Assembly (NCBI RefSeq): GCF_007747795.1
Contig: NZ_CP036275.1
Span: 2,586,853-2,650,852 of the forward strand
Source of the DNA: Maioricimonas rarisocia
Lineage (GTDB): Bacteria; Planctomycetota; Planctomycetia; Planctomycetales; Planctomycetaceae
Length of the DNA stretch: 64,000 nucleotides
Reading direction: 5' to 3'
Positions 1 through 8,876 of this stretch are shown in pieces (positions within the stretch are counted from its first letter, which is position 1; the number at the start of each line of letters is the position of its first letter). The notes below the pieces were generated by a model. That model did not search any database. It was given only the letters and a program-made list of their open reading frames with translations, and was not told the origin of the DNA. Both the position numbers and the translations under genes were made by a program.

Positions 1-630
1 GACAAACAGCGCATGACCTATGCCGATGTTTTTCAGGGCCGCCATTGCTCCGCGTGCCGCTGCATGCACATTTTCCTGTCGCAAAGCTTCGCTGAGTTCC
101 TCCCGGCATCTGGTCCAACCGGACTTCACATGCAGAGCATTCTCCGTCCACTGCCGCAGACGATCCTGATTCCGGCTTAACGGACGCGTATCGTCGGATG
201 ATTCAAGGCCAATCAAACGAGACAGACTTTCGACGATCGTCGTGGGAATCCAGGTATCGGCATTCAGGTCTTCGCCGAATCGGCCCGTTGTGATCTGAGC
301 GTACCGGACAAACACGGGTAGGATGCCGTCTTGCAGCGACGGTTGGAAGACCCTGTCCTTCTTGCCTTCGACAATCCACTCGACGTTCTCGTCGATGGCT
401 TCGAGGCAGATTTCGTGACCCACGCGACTCTTACCAACACCCCATCCGCCGTGCAGAACGAAGAAACTGCTCAGCTTGTGCGTGGAGTCAGCAAGGCAGT
501 CGTCCCGAAAACTGATGAGCTGATCGAACAGTTTCTTCTGCCCGACGATCGGCAACAGGTCCTTCGTATCCACTGGAAGGATCGAAACCCCCTGAGGCTG
601 CCATGGAGTTGTCGTGCTGGCCGTGGTCAC
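1..630 (-). CDS. P-loop ATPase, C-terminus outside window (partial)
   Basis: The open frame runs off the left edge; 210 residues are visible. A Walker A motif, GGWGVGKS, lies at residues 61-68 (positions 427-450), after a conserved-looking PVDTKDLLPIVGQ segment, so this is an NTP-binding protein, probably a large AAA/STAND-like ATPase. There is no ATG between the upstream in-frame stop and the motif. I chose GTG at 630; an upstream TTG is an alternative, and no strong ribosome site decides between them. It is the last visible gene of the minus-strand cluster and lies 70 bp after the preceding gene, so it is probably in the same transcript. The family cannot be named from the visible part. A role as motor or switch of the methylation-associated cluster is inference. 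Confidence 0.75.
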   Translation of the reverse strand, partial: MTTASTTTPWQPQGVSILPVDTKDLLPIVGQKKLFDQLISFRDDCLADSTHKLSSFFVLHGGWGVGKSRVGHEICLEAIDENVEWIVEGKKDRVFQPSLQDGILPVFVRYAQITTGRFGEDLNADTWIPTTIVESLSRLIGLESSDDTRPLSRNQDRLRQWTENALHVKSGWTRCREELSEALRQENVHAAARGAMAALKNIGIGHALFV

Positions 631-700
631 AGTTCGCTTGCCCCGCAAGTTGTCCGAATGGATCAAGTGTCTTTGTGGTGTCCAAGAGTTCTTGTGTCAG

Positions 701-1768
701 TCAACAAAGTCGAATTCTAATCAATTGCTTCGCCGGATCGTCGTAAAGGCCTGTGCCGTGGCGACTCTGCCCATAATCCGTGGATTCGATGACAATTCGG
801 CCTGCAGATTCGAGGCGTGACATTTCCCGGTCCGGGTTATCCACCCCGTGCTGTCTCAGTTTGCACCGCAACTCCGATGCCACAATGAATCCTGTGTCCA
901 TCTGCAGCAAAGGAATGAGTTCGGTCAGGATATCAGCCAATGAGCGGTCGGCTCCGAGCGTCTTCCAGCCAAAGTCTTCCGCCAGGTCAGCGCCAAACTC
1001 GCGGCGTGCGACGTCGTGATCGAGCCAGCACTCGTCCATCCTGCTCCGCAGGACGCCAAGCAGCAGAAACACTTCGCACGCTCCGCGCAATGGCACCGAA
1101 ATCGCGTGCATCGAGAAATCGTCCTTGAGACGTCCAACAAACCGGCAAGACTCCGCGCCGTTGATCAGCGGCGATTCCCTCCAGGCTCCCAAAGCCCACC
1201 ATGCATTCTGGATGATCGCTGGCCTGAGATTCGGTAGGGAATCGTCGGACGCAGCAAACGGAGCGATCTGGCTCCCGTCGGCACATGTAATCACTGCATG
1301 AGAAAGGCTGCCGCCCCACCATTCACCGGCCGTGAAATACAGTCGAGCGTTGTCGGACGACATCAGCCGAATGAACGTTCGCGTTCTCGGCTCACGTGTG
1401 AGCAACAATCGGGCAAGAAGTCTTGTCCATTCCCGGCCTGTCGGATCATCGCGATACGCTTCGGCCAATTCGACTCCTGCTTCGCTCAGCCGGTATCCGC
1501 CTTTCGTCCTTTCGAGCAGTCCGACCCCACGCAGGACGAGCCGCCCCCCTTTGCATTCCAGACCGGGCAGATTCTTCGTCACGTTGTCTGCGGCTGAATG
1601 GCCACTCTTTGTCATTCGGTCTGTGCAGAGTTCCTGACTGAAGGCACGTGTCGACCTGAAGACGTCAGTTGCCTCGGCCTTTGCCAGAATGCTCGGCCAC
1701 GTCTGAATCCGAGTGCTGTCGTACCACAGCACGAGCTGTGGTAGTGTGATTACCACCGATTCTGTCAA
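701..1768 (-). CDS. unknown cluster protein with possible winged-helix region
   Basis: This 355-residue protein is not recognised. Around residues 70-110 the pattern LVLRGVGLLERTKGGYRL followed by a helix looks like the end of a winged-helix domain. The rest is mixed alpha/beta with many Trp residues and no catalytic motif that I can name. There is no signal peptide or membrane segment, so it is probably cytoplasmic. Its ATG overlaps the stop of the upstream gene by 4 nt (ATGA), which suggests translational coupling and a stoichiometric relation to that protein. The conserved position between the methyltransferase and the ATPase suggests a dedicated subunit of the same machine, but this is inference. 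Confidence 0.7.
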   Translation of the reverse strand: MTESVVITLPQLVLWYDSTRIQTWPSILAKAEATDVFRSTRAFSQELCTDRMTKSGHSAADNVTKNLPGLECKGGRLVLRGVGLLERTKGGYRLSEAGVELAEAYRDDPTGREWTRLLARLLLTREPRTRTFIRLMSSDNARLYFTAGEWWGGSLSHAVITCADGSQIAPFAASDDSLPNLRPAIIQNAWWALGAWRESPLINGAESCRFVGRLKDDFSMHAISVPLRGACEVFLLLGVLRSRMDECWLDHDVARREFGADLAEDFGWKTLGADRSLADILTELIPLLQMDTGFIVASELRCKLRQHGVDNPDREMSRLESAGRIVIESTDYGQSRHGTGLYDDPAKQLIRIRLC

Positions 1769-3357
1769 ACCGGCACCTCCTCCCTGACGTTCCTCTTGCT
1801 GGCTTTCTGCCAGAGACCGTTCAACGCCCGATGCAGCTCGTTGCGGATGTCTCGTCCTTGCCGAACGACCTGCTTCATCAGTGCGCCGGCATGCAGGCGA
1901 TCCAAGACATCATCCGCCAAGGCCCAGCGATCATGTCGACCAACGATCACGCCAGCGCTGCTCAACAAAGCCAACACGCGAGCCCAATTGTGCTGGGCCG
2001 GTTGTCGGACGCTGGCAATTCCGGTGACCCCAATTTCACTCGCTACGGTATCGAGGACCCCATCGATCTCGCCAAGCAGCAGGAATCCGGCAGTGAGTGT
2101 TTCCGTGTCGGATCGAGCGGCCGCAGAGGGACGGTAGAGAACTCGTGATTCTCCCCACACGCTCAGACTGATCAGTTTGCGGTTCACCGGGGGGGACAGA
2201 ATCAGAGTGACTTCCCCGAGTTCTCGATCGAGCGATTCCAGAATCATCAACTGCAGCATTAATCCATAGACCGGATGATCAGCCAATTGATGGAGAGCCT
2301 CAGCAGTCGTTTCGGGGTCTTCATCACCGCGTCTGGTTCCTCGCAGGGACTCTCTGGCCGGAAGCGCCATCCATTCCGAATAGCGGTTGTCAGGTATCTC
2401 AGGCCAGACGTTCGAATCGGCCGCCAACGAAAAGACACCCACGGTTGGTTTGTTCTCTAGCACTGCTGCAGAAAGCTGTCGCGTGATCGGCAGGTGAGTC
2501 CGGGGCAGCTGTCGCGAGAGTTTGGCGACAGCCGGCACACCGGTGGGAGCTTCCGTCCGCTGGAGCACTTCGGCGTTTTGATCTGCTACCAGCGTGACCC
2601 GTCCAACGAGCGCGGCCGCCGAGCCGTTCGCTCCCACCTTCCACACCCGGACTGGTACACCATTGTCCTGCAATTGCTGCAGAGTGTTAGAGTTCTCGGT
2701 GCGAATCTCGACGCCGTCGCCGTTCTGAGCTGCCTCAATCAGGCAAGCCAGCAGCACAGCTCCATCGCTGACCTCGGATGCCTCCGCATCAACATGAATC
2801 GGCTGTTCATTCTGGGTGGCATAGAGATCGAGCAGCAATGGAAACAGTTCCGCAGGTCCGCGACAGTCGCCCCACAGATGTTTATCCCAACTTCGAAATG
2901 ACCCGCCAGTCGAATCGACGATTGCATTGAGAGTACTGCCCCAGTCTGTCGCGCGCACTTCGCGGAGCTTCCGGCGATGCCTCCGCACTTCTGAATCGAC
3001 AAGTTGCATCAATCGCGGTGCGAGCGCACGGCACCGACCGAACAACAGGTCTTCGAGCCGCTGCCAGCGATCTGTGGTACCTACCGTGTGCATGACCGAA
3101 AGCAAAGTCACGTCCAGGTAGAGCCGATACCTGGGGTCACGAATTGCGGCGCAACGGACCAGATCGATCGGTTCCGGTGCTGGAGTTGCGTCTTGCAGGA
3201 AACACTGTGTCGCTGAGAGCCATCCTGCGCGCGGCGTGGGTAGAGCGACTCCGGTTGCGACCAGCCATTGATGCCATGACTTCGGAGCCATCGCAGCACC
3301 ATGCGTAACAATCTCCTCAAGCACTGGTTCAAGACTGTCGATATCACGAGGACGCAT
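1765..3357 (-). CDS. unknown 530-residue cluster protein
   Basis: I chose the start at 3357 because it follows an AAGGA ribosome site and lies just after the methyltransferase stop; a longer frame begins at 3411 but would overlap the upstream gene by more than 40 nt. The protein has no signal peptide or membrane helix. Residues around 200-300 look Rossmann-like (alternating hydrophobic strands such as AVLLACLI, VEIRT, VRVWKV), and the C-terminal 100 residues (ARVLALLSSAGVIVGRHDRW) look like a winged helix. No catalytic motif is evident. It sits 10 nt after the methyltransferase and overlaps the next gene by 4 nt, so it is co-translated with both. It may be a recognition or scaffold subunit (inference). 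Confidence 0.7.
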   Translation of the reverse strand: MRPRDIDSLEPVLEEIVTHGAAMAPKSWHQWLVATGVALPTPRAGWLSATQCFLQDATPAPEPIDLVRCAAIRDPRYRLYLDVTLLSVMHTVGTTDRWQRLEDLLFGRCRALAPRLMQLVDSEVRRHRRKLREVRATDWGSTLNAIVDSTGGSFRSWDKHLWGDCRGPAELFPLLLDLYATQNEQPIHVDAEASEVSDGAVLLACLIEAAQNGDGVEIRTENSNTLQQLQDNGVPVRVWKVGANGSAAALVGRVTLVADQNAEVLQRTEAPTGVPAVAKLSRQLPRTHLPITRQLSAAVLENKPTVGVFSLAADSNVWPEIPDNRYSEWMALPARESLRGTRRGDEDPETTAEALHQLADHPVYGLMLQLMILESLDRELGEVTLILSPPVNRKLISLSVWGESRVLYRPSAAARSDTETLTAGFLLLGEIDGVLDTVASEIGVTGIASVRQPAQHNWARVLALLSSAGVIVGRHDRWALADDVLDRLHAGALMKQVVRQGRDIRNELHRALNGLWQKASKRNVREEVPV

Positions 3358-3367
3358 CAGAAGGTCC

Positions 3368-5251
3368 TTATTCCTGCACGTCTGTCGGGCCCGACTTGTA
3401 CGCCTCGACAATCTTTACCAGATCATTTTCCCCGGTAAGGACCTCTTTGTTCTGCTTGACGTCGAAACCGATCTTGTCCGCAACGGCCATGAAGACCGGT
3501 CCCTGTTCGTCACCGGGCTGCTTCTTCTGAAGATACAGGAAGCTGGTTTTTGCACCAGCACCCGACAACCGAAACGTTACGGGTGGAAGGCTGACGACTG
3601 CTTTCACAACGGCCTTGCCGCCGACAAACTGCCCGCTGGCTTCGTCCTTCTTGCCCATCAGGTATTCACGGACATAGCGATCGCCTGAATTACACAGAAT
3701 GCCGTCGGGCAAAACGATCAACAGGCGGCCGCCGGGCTTCAGCAACTGCAGGCATCGATCGATGAACAGGACCGCAGGATCGACACTGTTGACTGGCTTC
3801 CAGACACCCTTGCTGTCAGGCTTTGCCCCGAGTGCAAGTCCGTCACCGCCCATGGCGGGCTTGCCGTCCTCGACATCGCTTTGGAAGAACTCAAGCAGCG
3901 ATCCGTTGGAATCCTTCTTGATTCCACCCTTCTTGAACGGTGGATTAGTGAGGATTAGGTCATACAACTCGGACGCGAACACATCCGAGTCTAACGAGTT
4001 CTCGGTCCGGAACACGCGAGCCCGCGGGTCGCCGTGAAGGGCCATGTTGATTCGAGCCAGCAGAACCATGTTGTGTGCATTGTCAGCGCCTACGAATCCT
4101 TCGGCGAAAATGTCGTGAAGCAGTTCCAGCTGCTGTTTGCTGGACAGGCCCACCAAGCGATTGACGTGTTTACGAATCGCCCGCATAGCTGTCACAAGAA
4201 AACCAGCCGAACCACAGCATGGGTCGCAGATGCGAAACCCCGGCTTGCCCGTGCGGGCGTCTCTCCGGGTGATTGCCCCGGCGTCATCGCGAGTGATGTC
4301 GTGGAAGGCCATTTCGACCATCGCGTCGCGAACCTGCTGTGGTGTCAGATAGACGCCCATTCCGCCCTTGCCTTCAAACTTGCCCCGCAGCATCACATCG
4401 AAGGCACGTCCGAGAACATCATCTTCAACACCACTGTCTTCCGGGCTCGTCAACTGATGACGGTTGAGCACCTCCGCAATGCGGACATAGGTCGCCGGCT
4501 TGGTAAACTTGATGAATTCTTCTTTGGGAAAGATGCGAAAGTCTCGTCCCTTATCGTCTTTGGCGCAGTATTCGTCTCGGTCCTTCGCCTCGGAGAAGGC
4601 ATCCCTGATCTGCTGAACGGCAACGTCCTTGTGTTCGTTGATGTACTCTGCTTTGAAGACGGCGTCGAGAGGCGGCTGGCCGGCGACCTGAAAGTCACGA
4701 TGCCGCTCCAGGTGCATCTTCAGAAAGATCAATTTGCATAACTGGGCGGTCAGGTCATTGGACGAGTCGACCGGTTCGCGAGATGCGTAAATCTGCTCGT
4801 GAAGTGCATCGAACTCCTGCTGCAGCTCCTTGAATCGCACCGGGTCTGCTGCGACGATCGTGCGGCCGGAAGATGATTTGCAGGTGACGACATCAGCGCT
4901 TCTCGGCAGTTCGCTGACCTGACACTCCTGCTCGGGCAGCCAGCAGTAGATGAAACCTTCACCGGATGTCCCGGTGCTGGTCGACCAGACGTAGTCGGCC
5001 GGTCCATTTTCAACCACGGCGCCAAGTTGCGTGACGAACTCTTCATCCGCCGGAGTAATCGGACCAAGATGCTCGGGCACATGCACGAGTAGAATGGGGT
5101 GAGCATCGCGCGTAGCGACGGCGCACTGCTCGCCTTCGACTTCGCGTATCTGCAGATCGTCGTACCCATAGTCCGATCGAAGCAGGGCGACAGCTTGGCC
5201 AAGCACTTCTGCTTGGGTCGGACCGCTTTGCTTCTTGCTTTTCTTTGCCAT
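3368..5251 (-). CDS. HsdM-like N6-adenine DNA methyltransferase without HsdS/HsdR neighbours
   Basis: This 627-residue protein is a class I, type I-style adenine methyltransferase. The HsdM signature GVYLTPQQVRDAMVEMA is near residue 300. The AdoMet-binding motif I, DPCCGSAGF, is at about 343-351. The catalytic motif IV, NPPF, is at about 436-439 (preceded by DLILT). The first 130 residues are an extra domain that loosely recalls the N-terminal fold of type I R subunits, but I see no PD-ExK residues. The ATG at 5251 follows GAGGTG; a GTG at 5254 is also possible. It is embedded in the operon 10 nt before the next gene. No separate HsdS or HsdR gene is visible, so DNA specificity must come from another protein. 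The target-recognition-like region of the histidine kinase is my candidate (inference). Confidence 0.88.
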   Translation of the reverse strand: MAKKSKKQSGPTQAEVLGQAVALLRSDYGYDDLQIREVEGEQCAVATRDAHPILLVHVPEHLGPITPADEEFVTQLGAVVENGPADYVWSTSTGTSGEGFIYCWLPEQECQVSELPRSADVVTCKSSSGRTIVAADPVRFKELQQEFDALHEQIYASREPVDSSNDLTAQLCKLIFLKMHLERHRDFQVAGQPPLDAVFKAEYINEHKDVAVQQIRDAFSEAKDRDEYCAKDDKGRDFRIFPKEEFIKFTKPATYVRIAEVLNRHQLTSPEDSGVEDDVLGRAFDVMLRGKFEGKGGMGVYLTPQQVRDAMVEMAFHDITRDDAGAITRRDARTGKPGFRICDPCCGSAGFLVTAMRAIRKHVNRLVGLSSKQQLELLHDIFAEGFVGADNAHNMVLLARINMALHGDPRARVFRTENSLDSDVFASELYDLILTNPPFKKGGIKKDSNGSLLEFFQSDVEDGKPAMGGDGLALGAKPDSKGVWKPVNSVDPAVLFIDRCLQLLKPGGRLLIVLPDGILCNSGDRYVREYLMGKKDEASGQFVGGKAVVKAVVSLPPVTFRLSGAGAKTSFLYLQKKQPGDEQGPVFMAVADKIGFDVKQNKEVLTGENDLVKIVEAYKSGPTDVQE

Positions 5252-5255
5252 CACC

Positions 5256-5630
5256 TCAGTTGCTCTTCTTGATCATAACGTTTGGTAGTAGCTGGTATTG
5301 CCCATGCGACGCTCGAAGGGCGTTCTCCAACTCATCGTCTGTTGGTTGTTCTTCGACCGGTAGATGGGCTAATGCCGCGGACGCGCGAAATATCTTCTTG
5401 CCAGTCGATATCGCGTAGTTGTCAATTGCAGTCAGAATGGCTGACGCCTTGCTTTGCCTTGCTAGTTTCCATCGTCTTCCTTCCAGCCTAAGCTCCGGCG
5501 TGTAAAAACAGAGCAGTTCGAGTGCCGATGCCGATTCCGGAGTTCGCTCGAGTCCGCAGCTTTCGAGCAGTCCATCCACTGTGGACGTCTCTGTGGTGCT
5601 CAGGTGCGCCATGACACTTTCACGAATCAT
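5256..5630 (-). CDS. small unknown protein between response regulator and methyltransferase
   Basis: This 124-residue protein is not recognised. The start at 5630 is set by a 4-nt ATGA overlap with the stop of the receiver-HEPN gene, typical of translational coupling. The frame is open further upstream, but only inside that gene. The stop lies a few nt before the methyltransferase start. Helices predominate, with a possible winged-helix pattern (TVDGLLESCGLERT, then RRWKLARQ). There are no membrane segments or catalytic motifs. It could be an adaptor or an antitoxin-like partner of the HEPN protein, given the coupling; that is inference only. Confidence 0.65.
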   Translation of the reverse strand: MIRESVMAHLSTTETSTVDGLLESCGLERTPESASALELLCFYTPELRLEGRRWKLARQSKASAILTAIDNYAISTGKKIFRASAALAHLPVEEQPTDDELENALRASHGQYQLLPNVMIKKSN

Positions 5631-6652
5631 GACGCTCCTCCCCGCTGATTCTCGGTCCACGGCAGATAGACCTGCTCGTGCCACGGGAGGTACCACTCAA
5701 GCAGCTCTCCAACGATTAGCTCGATGACCTGCCCGAGACGCTCGCCGTTCTTCACGGACTGCAATGTCGCGGTGGGAATCTCCCAGGTGTCAGCTTTATC
5801 CCGATTTGACTCGAACGGCTTTGCCTTGACGTGGACATAGTCGTTGCGATACGCGTTGAGCGTGTAAAGGTGCTCAACCATTGTTCCACGCCATAAAAAT
5901 GCTTCCCACGTTCCGTGTTCGATTGCTGCTGCAGAAACGAACCTGTCTTCGAACTCTCTGCCGTCTCGACGTTTAATTGTCTGCTTGGCAAAGCGATTCC
6001 GGACCTGCTTGATCAACGAAGGTAGGTCGTCGGCGAGTGGCTCGCTGGCTCCCAACTTGTCAAGAAAATGGTCCATCTCATTGCGAAGTAGACGAATCGC
6101 GATACTGCAGGCATCCGCTAACCGTTCTCGAATACGGGCTGTTGGATCGAAGACAGTGTCGTAGAAGCCGACAATATCCGACTGCAGTTCGCATAAAGCG
6201 TCGCGAAGCGGATCGCGGTCGAGTTTCTGCAGTTGCTCGACAAGAGACCGGTCGATGCTTCGCTTTTCCGCAATCCCAACCAGAGTGTCCGGAAAACTCT
6301 TAAGCATTCTCTCGGCCGACCACCCGATGGCAGTGTCCTGTCCCGATACGACGATGACGCGTATGCGAACGTCCGATCGGGCGTTTAATGCGTGGATGTG
6401 GTCCAGAAGACGGCCGCCGAAGTCCTCCGATGACGCTTCCTGTTCATTCCGCGGGATATTCAAATCCAAAAACACAAGCCGAATCGCCGTTGCATGAGCG
6501 TCCAACATTGCAAGCGCTGCGTCGTATGTCTCTGGTGCTCCGAGGATGTCCTCAGGTTCACACACGTGGTAGCGAGTAAGTTGATTCAAAAGCGTCCGGC
6601 GATCTTGCTTCGTGTCTTCGACTACTACTACTCGGTTTCGTGGTTCAGTCAT
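5627..6652 (-). CDS. response regulator with receiver domain fused to a HEPN-type domain
   Basis: This 341-residue protein has an N-terminal receiver (REC) domain with all key residues: acidic pair E12/D13, phospho-acceptor D63 in LVFLDLNIP, S103 in VVSGQD and K130. The C-terminal half is not a DNA-binding output. It is helical and contains LNAYRNDYVHVKAK, in which R269-N-D-Y-V-H274 fits the Rx4H motif of HEPN ribonucleases. In known HEPN toxins this Arg and His form the RNA-cleaving site. The gene overlaps the histidine kinase stop by 4 nt, so that kinase is its likely phosphodonor. Phosphorylation may control dimerisation and hence RNase activity (inference). The alternative is a non-catalytic HEPN binding module. 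Confidence is high for REC and moderate for HEPN. Confidence 0.8.
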   Translation of the reverse strand: MTEPRNRVVVVEDTKQDRRTLLNQLTRYHVCEPEDILGAPETYDAALAMLDAHATAIRLVFLDLNIPRNEQEASSEDFGGRLLDHIHALNARSDVRIRVIVVSGQDTAIGWSAERMLKSFPDTLVGIAEKRSIDRSLVEQLQKLDRDPLRDALCELQSDIVGFYDTVFDPTARIRERLADACSIAIRLLRNEMDHFLDKLGASEPLADDLPSLIKQVRNRFAKQTIKRRDGREFEDRFVSAAAIEHGTWEAFLWRGTMVEHLYTLNAYRNDYVHVKAKPFESNRDKADTWEIPTATLQSVKNGERLGQVIELIVGELLEWYLPWHEQVYLPWTENQRGGAS

Positions 6653-8811
6653 GTGTCGCCCCCCTGCATCGTCTCGGTCTGCGGAAGCGTTGCCTGGAAG
6701 GTCACGCCTGGAATTCTTGCACCGTCAGCATCTCGATTCTCGACCAAGCCGACATCACATCCGTGTCGGCGGAATGCCCGGCGAACAAGCCACAACCCGA
6801 AGCCGGACCCCTTTCCTGATCGAAAATAGGTACTGGTCGTCTCATCGAACGGATCTGGAGGGAGCGCTACGTCGACAGGAAGGCCATTGTCTGAGATTGC
6901 AATCCTGACATGCTCGCTATCTGCTGAGAGGCTAATGCTAACTCGCGGGTCATCGACGCGGCGTTCGCTTAACTCCCGTAATGCATTGCTTAGCACCTGC
7001 TTTAATGCAACTGTGACGACATCGCGGTCCGCATGAACGTATACGTCACCGGCAAAGTCATCATCCAGATCGACGGTTGCGCTGCCGTGTCGCACTTCTC
7101 GGCAAATCTCGATGGCAACTTCAAGAAGCGAAAAACGCTCCGCCTGCAGCCGATCTTCGATTCTCGAAAGCTTCTTGACCTGAGACGAAACCGACTGAAT
7201 CTGCTCCAGGGCACGGGCGATCTCATTGAAACGGGCGAGAAAGGTGTAATTCACCGGCGACGCGTCTCCGTTCATCCGTGCCATCGCTCTCGCATGTGCT
7301 TCGTCAGGCACCAAGGCCGCAGATACGTCTTGAGAAGTCTGCAGGAAGGCCTCGATGTCCATCAGCGCATCCGTCGCACTCATCAATGGACCATTCAACC
7401 TGTGCATGAAATCGGAGAGTCGGCGCATTGATTCGCGGCGAGTCGCTTCCTCGACGAGCTCCGAGGGAGGTTGGAGGATTTCAGCCAGGGCAGTGCCAAG
7501 TTCACTCAGTCGGAAGTACTCACCAACGTGGTCGTCCAGTTGGTCATCTCCGATGAGCAAATACGCTCCAACCACTTGCTCCCGCTGTTGCACCTTTAGA
7601 GCGAGAACTGGGCGATAAACATCCCGAGCCCATGTCAGCAAGTCTATGATGTCGTCGTCGATCTCGGGGTCTATTGTGGGTGGGACATCACCGGTCAACG
7701 ATGTGTGCCACGCAAATGCAAAACCAGCAGCGAGATCGGATTCGTCAGCGCCAGTCCCGTCCTCAAGGTGCGATACCATCACCTCACGAAAGGTGCTGAT
7801 CTCCGGTACAAAACCGGGGGCAGACAGTGCGCCAAATCCTGGTGGAGGCGACGAGCGCGCAGTGGTAAGTGCCAGCAGATGTGCCGGCAAATCGTCATCC
7901 GTATGCAAAGAATCGAAGATGCGGTGTGTTGCGAAATCGCTGTTGTCCCAGAACCACTCCCTCCACTTTCTGTTAGTTTCTTCACGCGCAGACGCACGGA
8001 CGTTCGGTCTTGGCGAGTTCCCCGTTCCGCGTGCCAGAATCGGTCGCACTGTGAAGAGATCGTCGCCACGGTTGTCAGTTGCGGGCTCGATGTACCAGGC
8101 GTTCTTTCGTGAGAACAGTCCTTCCGATTCGAGGTACTCCTCGAATTGTGCGAGGCGTCCCTCAAACGTCGCCCCGGTAAGGACAAAGGGCCGACGGAGT
8201 ATTCCCGTACGCTGGTCTGAAGCGTTCCGTCGACAATCTTCCAATACAAGACGGGAGAAGTCTTCACGCTGCTCCGTCGAAAGATTCCGTACCTGTAGCT
8301 GAGTCAATGACTCACGCAATAGATTGGGAGGGACGGTCCCGACGACGAAGCGCTGCAGCTGAAGTTGCGCTTTCTCGCTCCCTAACTCGCGTTGCAGCCA
8401 CGCAATGGATTCACCGTGTGTCGGCTCGAGAACAAAGAAATGTGAAGTGGTTGTGCCGGGGCCGCGGAACACCTTCTGGTCCCAATAGAACACGACCGGT
8501 CGCACATCCCACCGTCGGGCAACCAGAAGACATTCACTTGGCAATGCGTACATCGTCGCGACACCGGCTTCACGCGTTTGGGGGACACCTCGGCGCTGGA
8601 CACCGGAACGATCAACGTGCCACGTACCCGGCTCCTTGTTGACTGGTGGATCAACGATTCGGACCAGTTCGGTGAGACGCACATACGAGCCGGGTTCATT
8701 CAGCTCGCGGTCGAGTTCGAGGTACTCTGGACGGAACGCATCTGGTGCCCAGCTGGAGGTGATCCGCTGTGCCGGGAGCCAGGTCCAGAATGTTCCGCGA
8801 AGTTCCCGCAT
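6649..8811 (-). CDS. soluble histidine kinase with N-terminal HsdS-like target-recognition region
   Basis: In this 720-residue protein the C-terminus is a histidine kinase: H470 in an HRLNGPL phospho-acceptor box, N609 in the N box (VLSNALREL), D641-N-G in the G1 box, and GKGSGFGLWL at 666-675. No membrane helix is present, so the signal is cytoplasmic. Residues about 24-195 resemble a type I specificity subunit: AFRPEYLELDRELN and YVRLTELVRI, then LPSECLLVARR, TTSHFFVLEP, a WLQRELGSE segment, GTVPPNLLRESLTQLQV and NLSTEQREDF, matching the usual HsdS order of repeated strands, G-x-T-x-P and eQ. The middle (200-460) is unrecognised, perhaps GAF-like. It is the first gene after the sigma-54 promoter. 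It could supply DNA specificity to the methyltransferase and report to the REC-HEPN protein (inference). Confidence 0.82.
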   Translation of the reverse strand: MRELRGTFWTWLPAQRITSSWAPDAFRPEYLELDRELNEPGSYVRLTELVRIVDPPVNKEPGTWHVDRSGVQRRGVPQTREAGVATMYALPSECLLVARRWDVRPVVFYWDQKVFRGPGTTTSHFFVLEPTHGESIAWLQRELGSEKAQLQLQRFVVGTVPPNLLRESLTQLQVRNLSTEQREDFSRLVLEDCRRNASDQRTGILRRPFVLTGATFEGRLAQFEEYLESEGLFSRKNAWYIEPATDNRGDDLFTVRPILARGTGNSPRPNVRASAREETNRKWREWFWDNSDFATHRIFDSLHTDDDLPAHLLALTTARSSPPPGFGALSAPGFVPEISTFREVMVSHLEDGTGADESDLAAGFAFAWHTSLTGDVPPTIDPEIDDDIIDLLTWARDVYRPVLALKVQQREQVVGAYLLIGDDQLDDHVGEYFRLSELGTALAEILQPPSELVEEATRRESMRRLSDFMHRLNGPLMSATDALMDIEAFLQTSQDVSAALVPDEAHARAMARMNGDASPVNYTFLARFNEIARALEQIQSVSSQVKKLSRIEDRLQAERFSLLEVAIEICREVRHGSATVDLDDDFAGDVYVHADRDVVTVALKQVLSNALRELSERRVDDPRVSISLSADSEHVRIAISDNGLPVDVALPPDPFDETTSTYFRSGKGSGFGLWLVRRAFRRHGCDVGLVENRDADGARIPGVTFQATLPQTETMQGGDT

Positions 8812-8860
8812 GTACGCTCTCGGCGTGCGTCGTTGTGTCTTCGATCTACGCCACCATTAA

Positions 8861-8876
8861 TGCAATGGCCGTGCCG
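8861..8876 (-). promoter_or_regulatory. sigma-54 (-24/-12) promoter for the cluster
   Basis: Read on the minus strand the site is CGGCACGGCCATTGCA. It matches the RpoN consensus TGGCACG-N4-TTGCA at every fixed position except the first T, with the GG and GC dinucleotides separated by exactly 10 nt. It begins one nt after the TAA of the activator gene. The -12 GC pair lies about 50 nt before the ATG of the histidine kinase, so transcription would start near 8850. The neighbouring gene encodes a sigma-54 activator with an intact GAFTGA loop, which makes a functional assignment likely. Confidence 0.85.
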
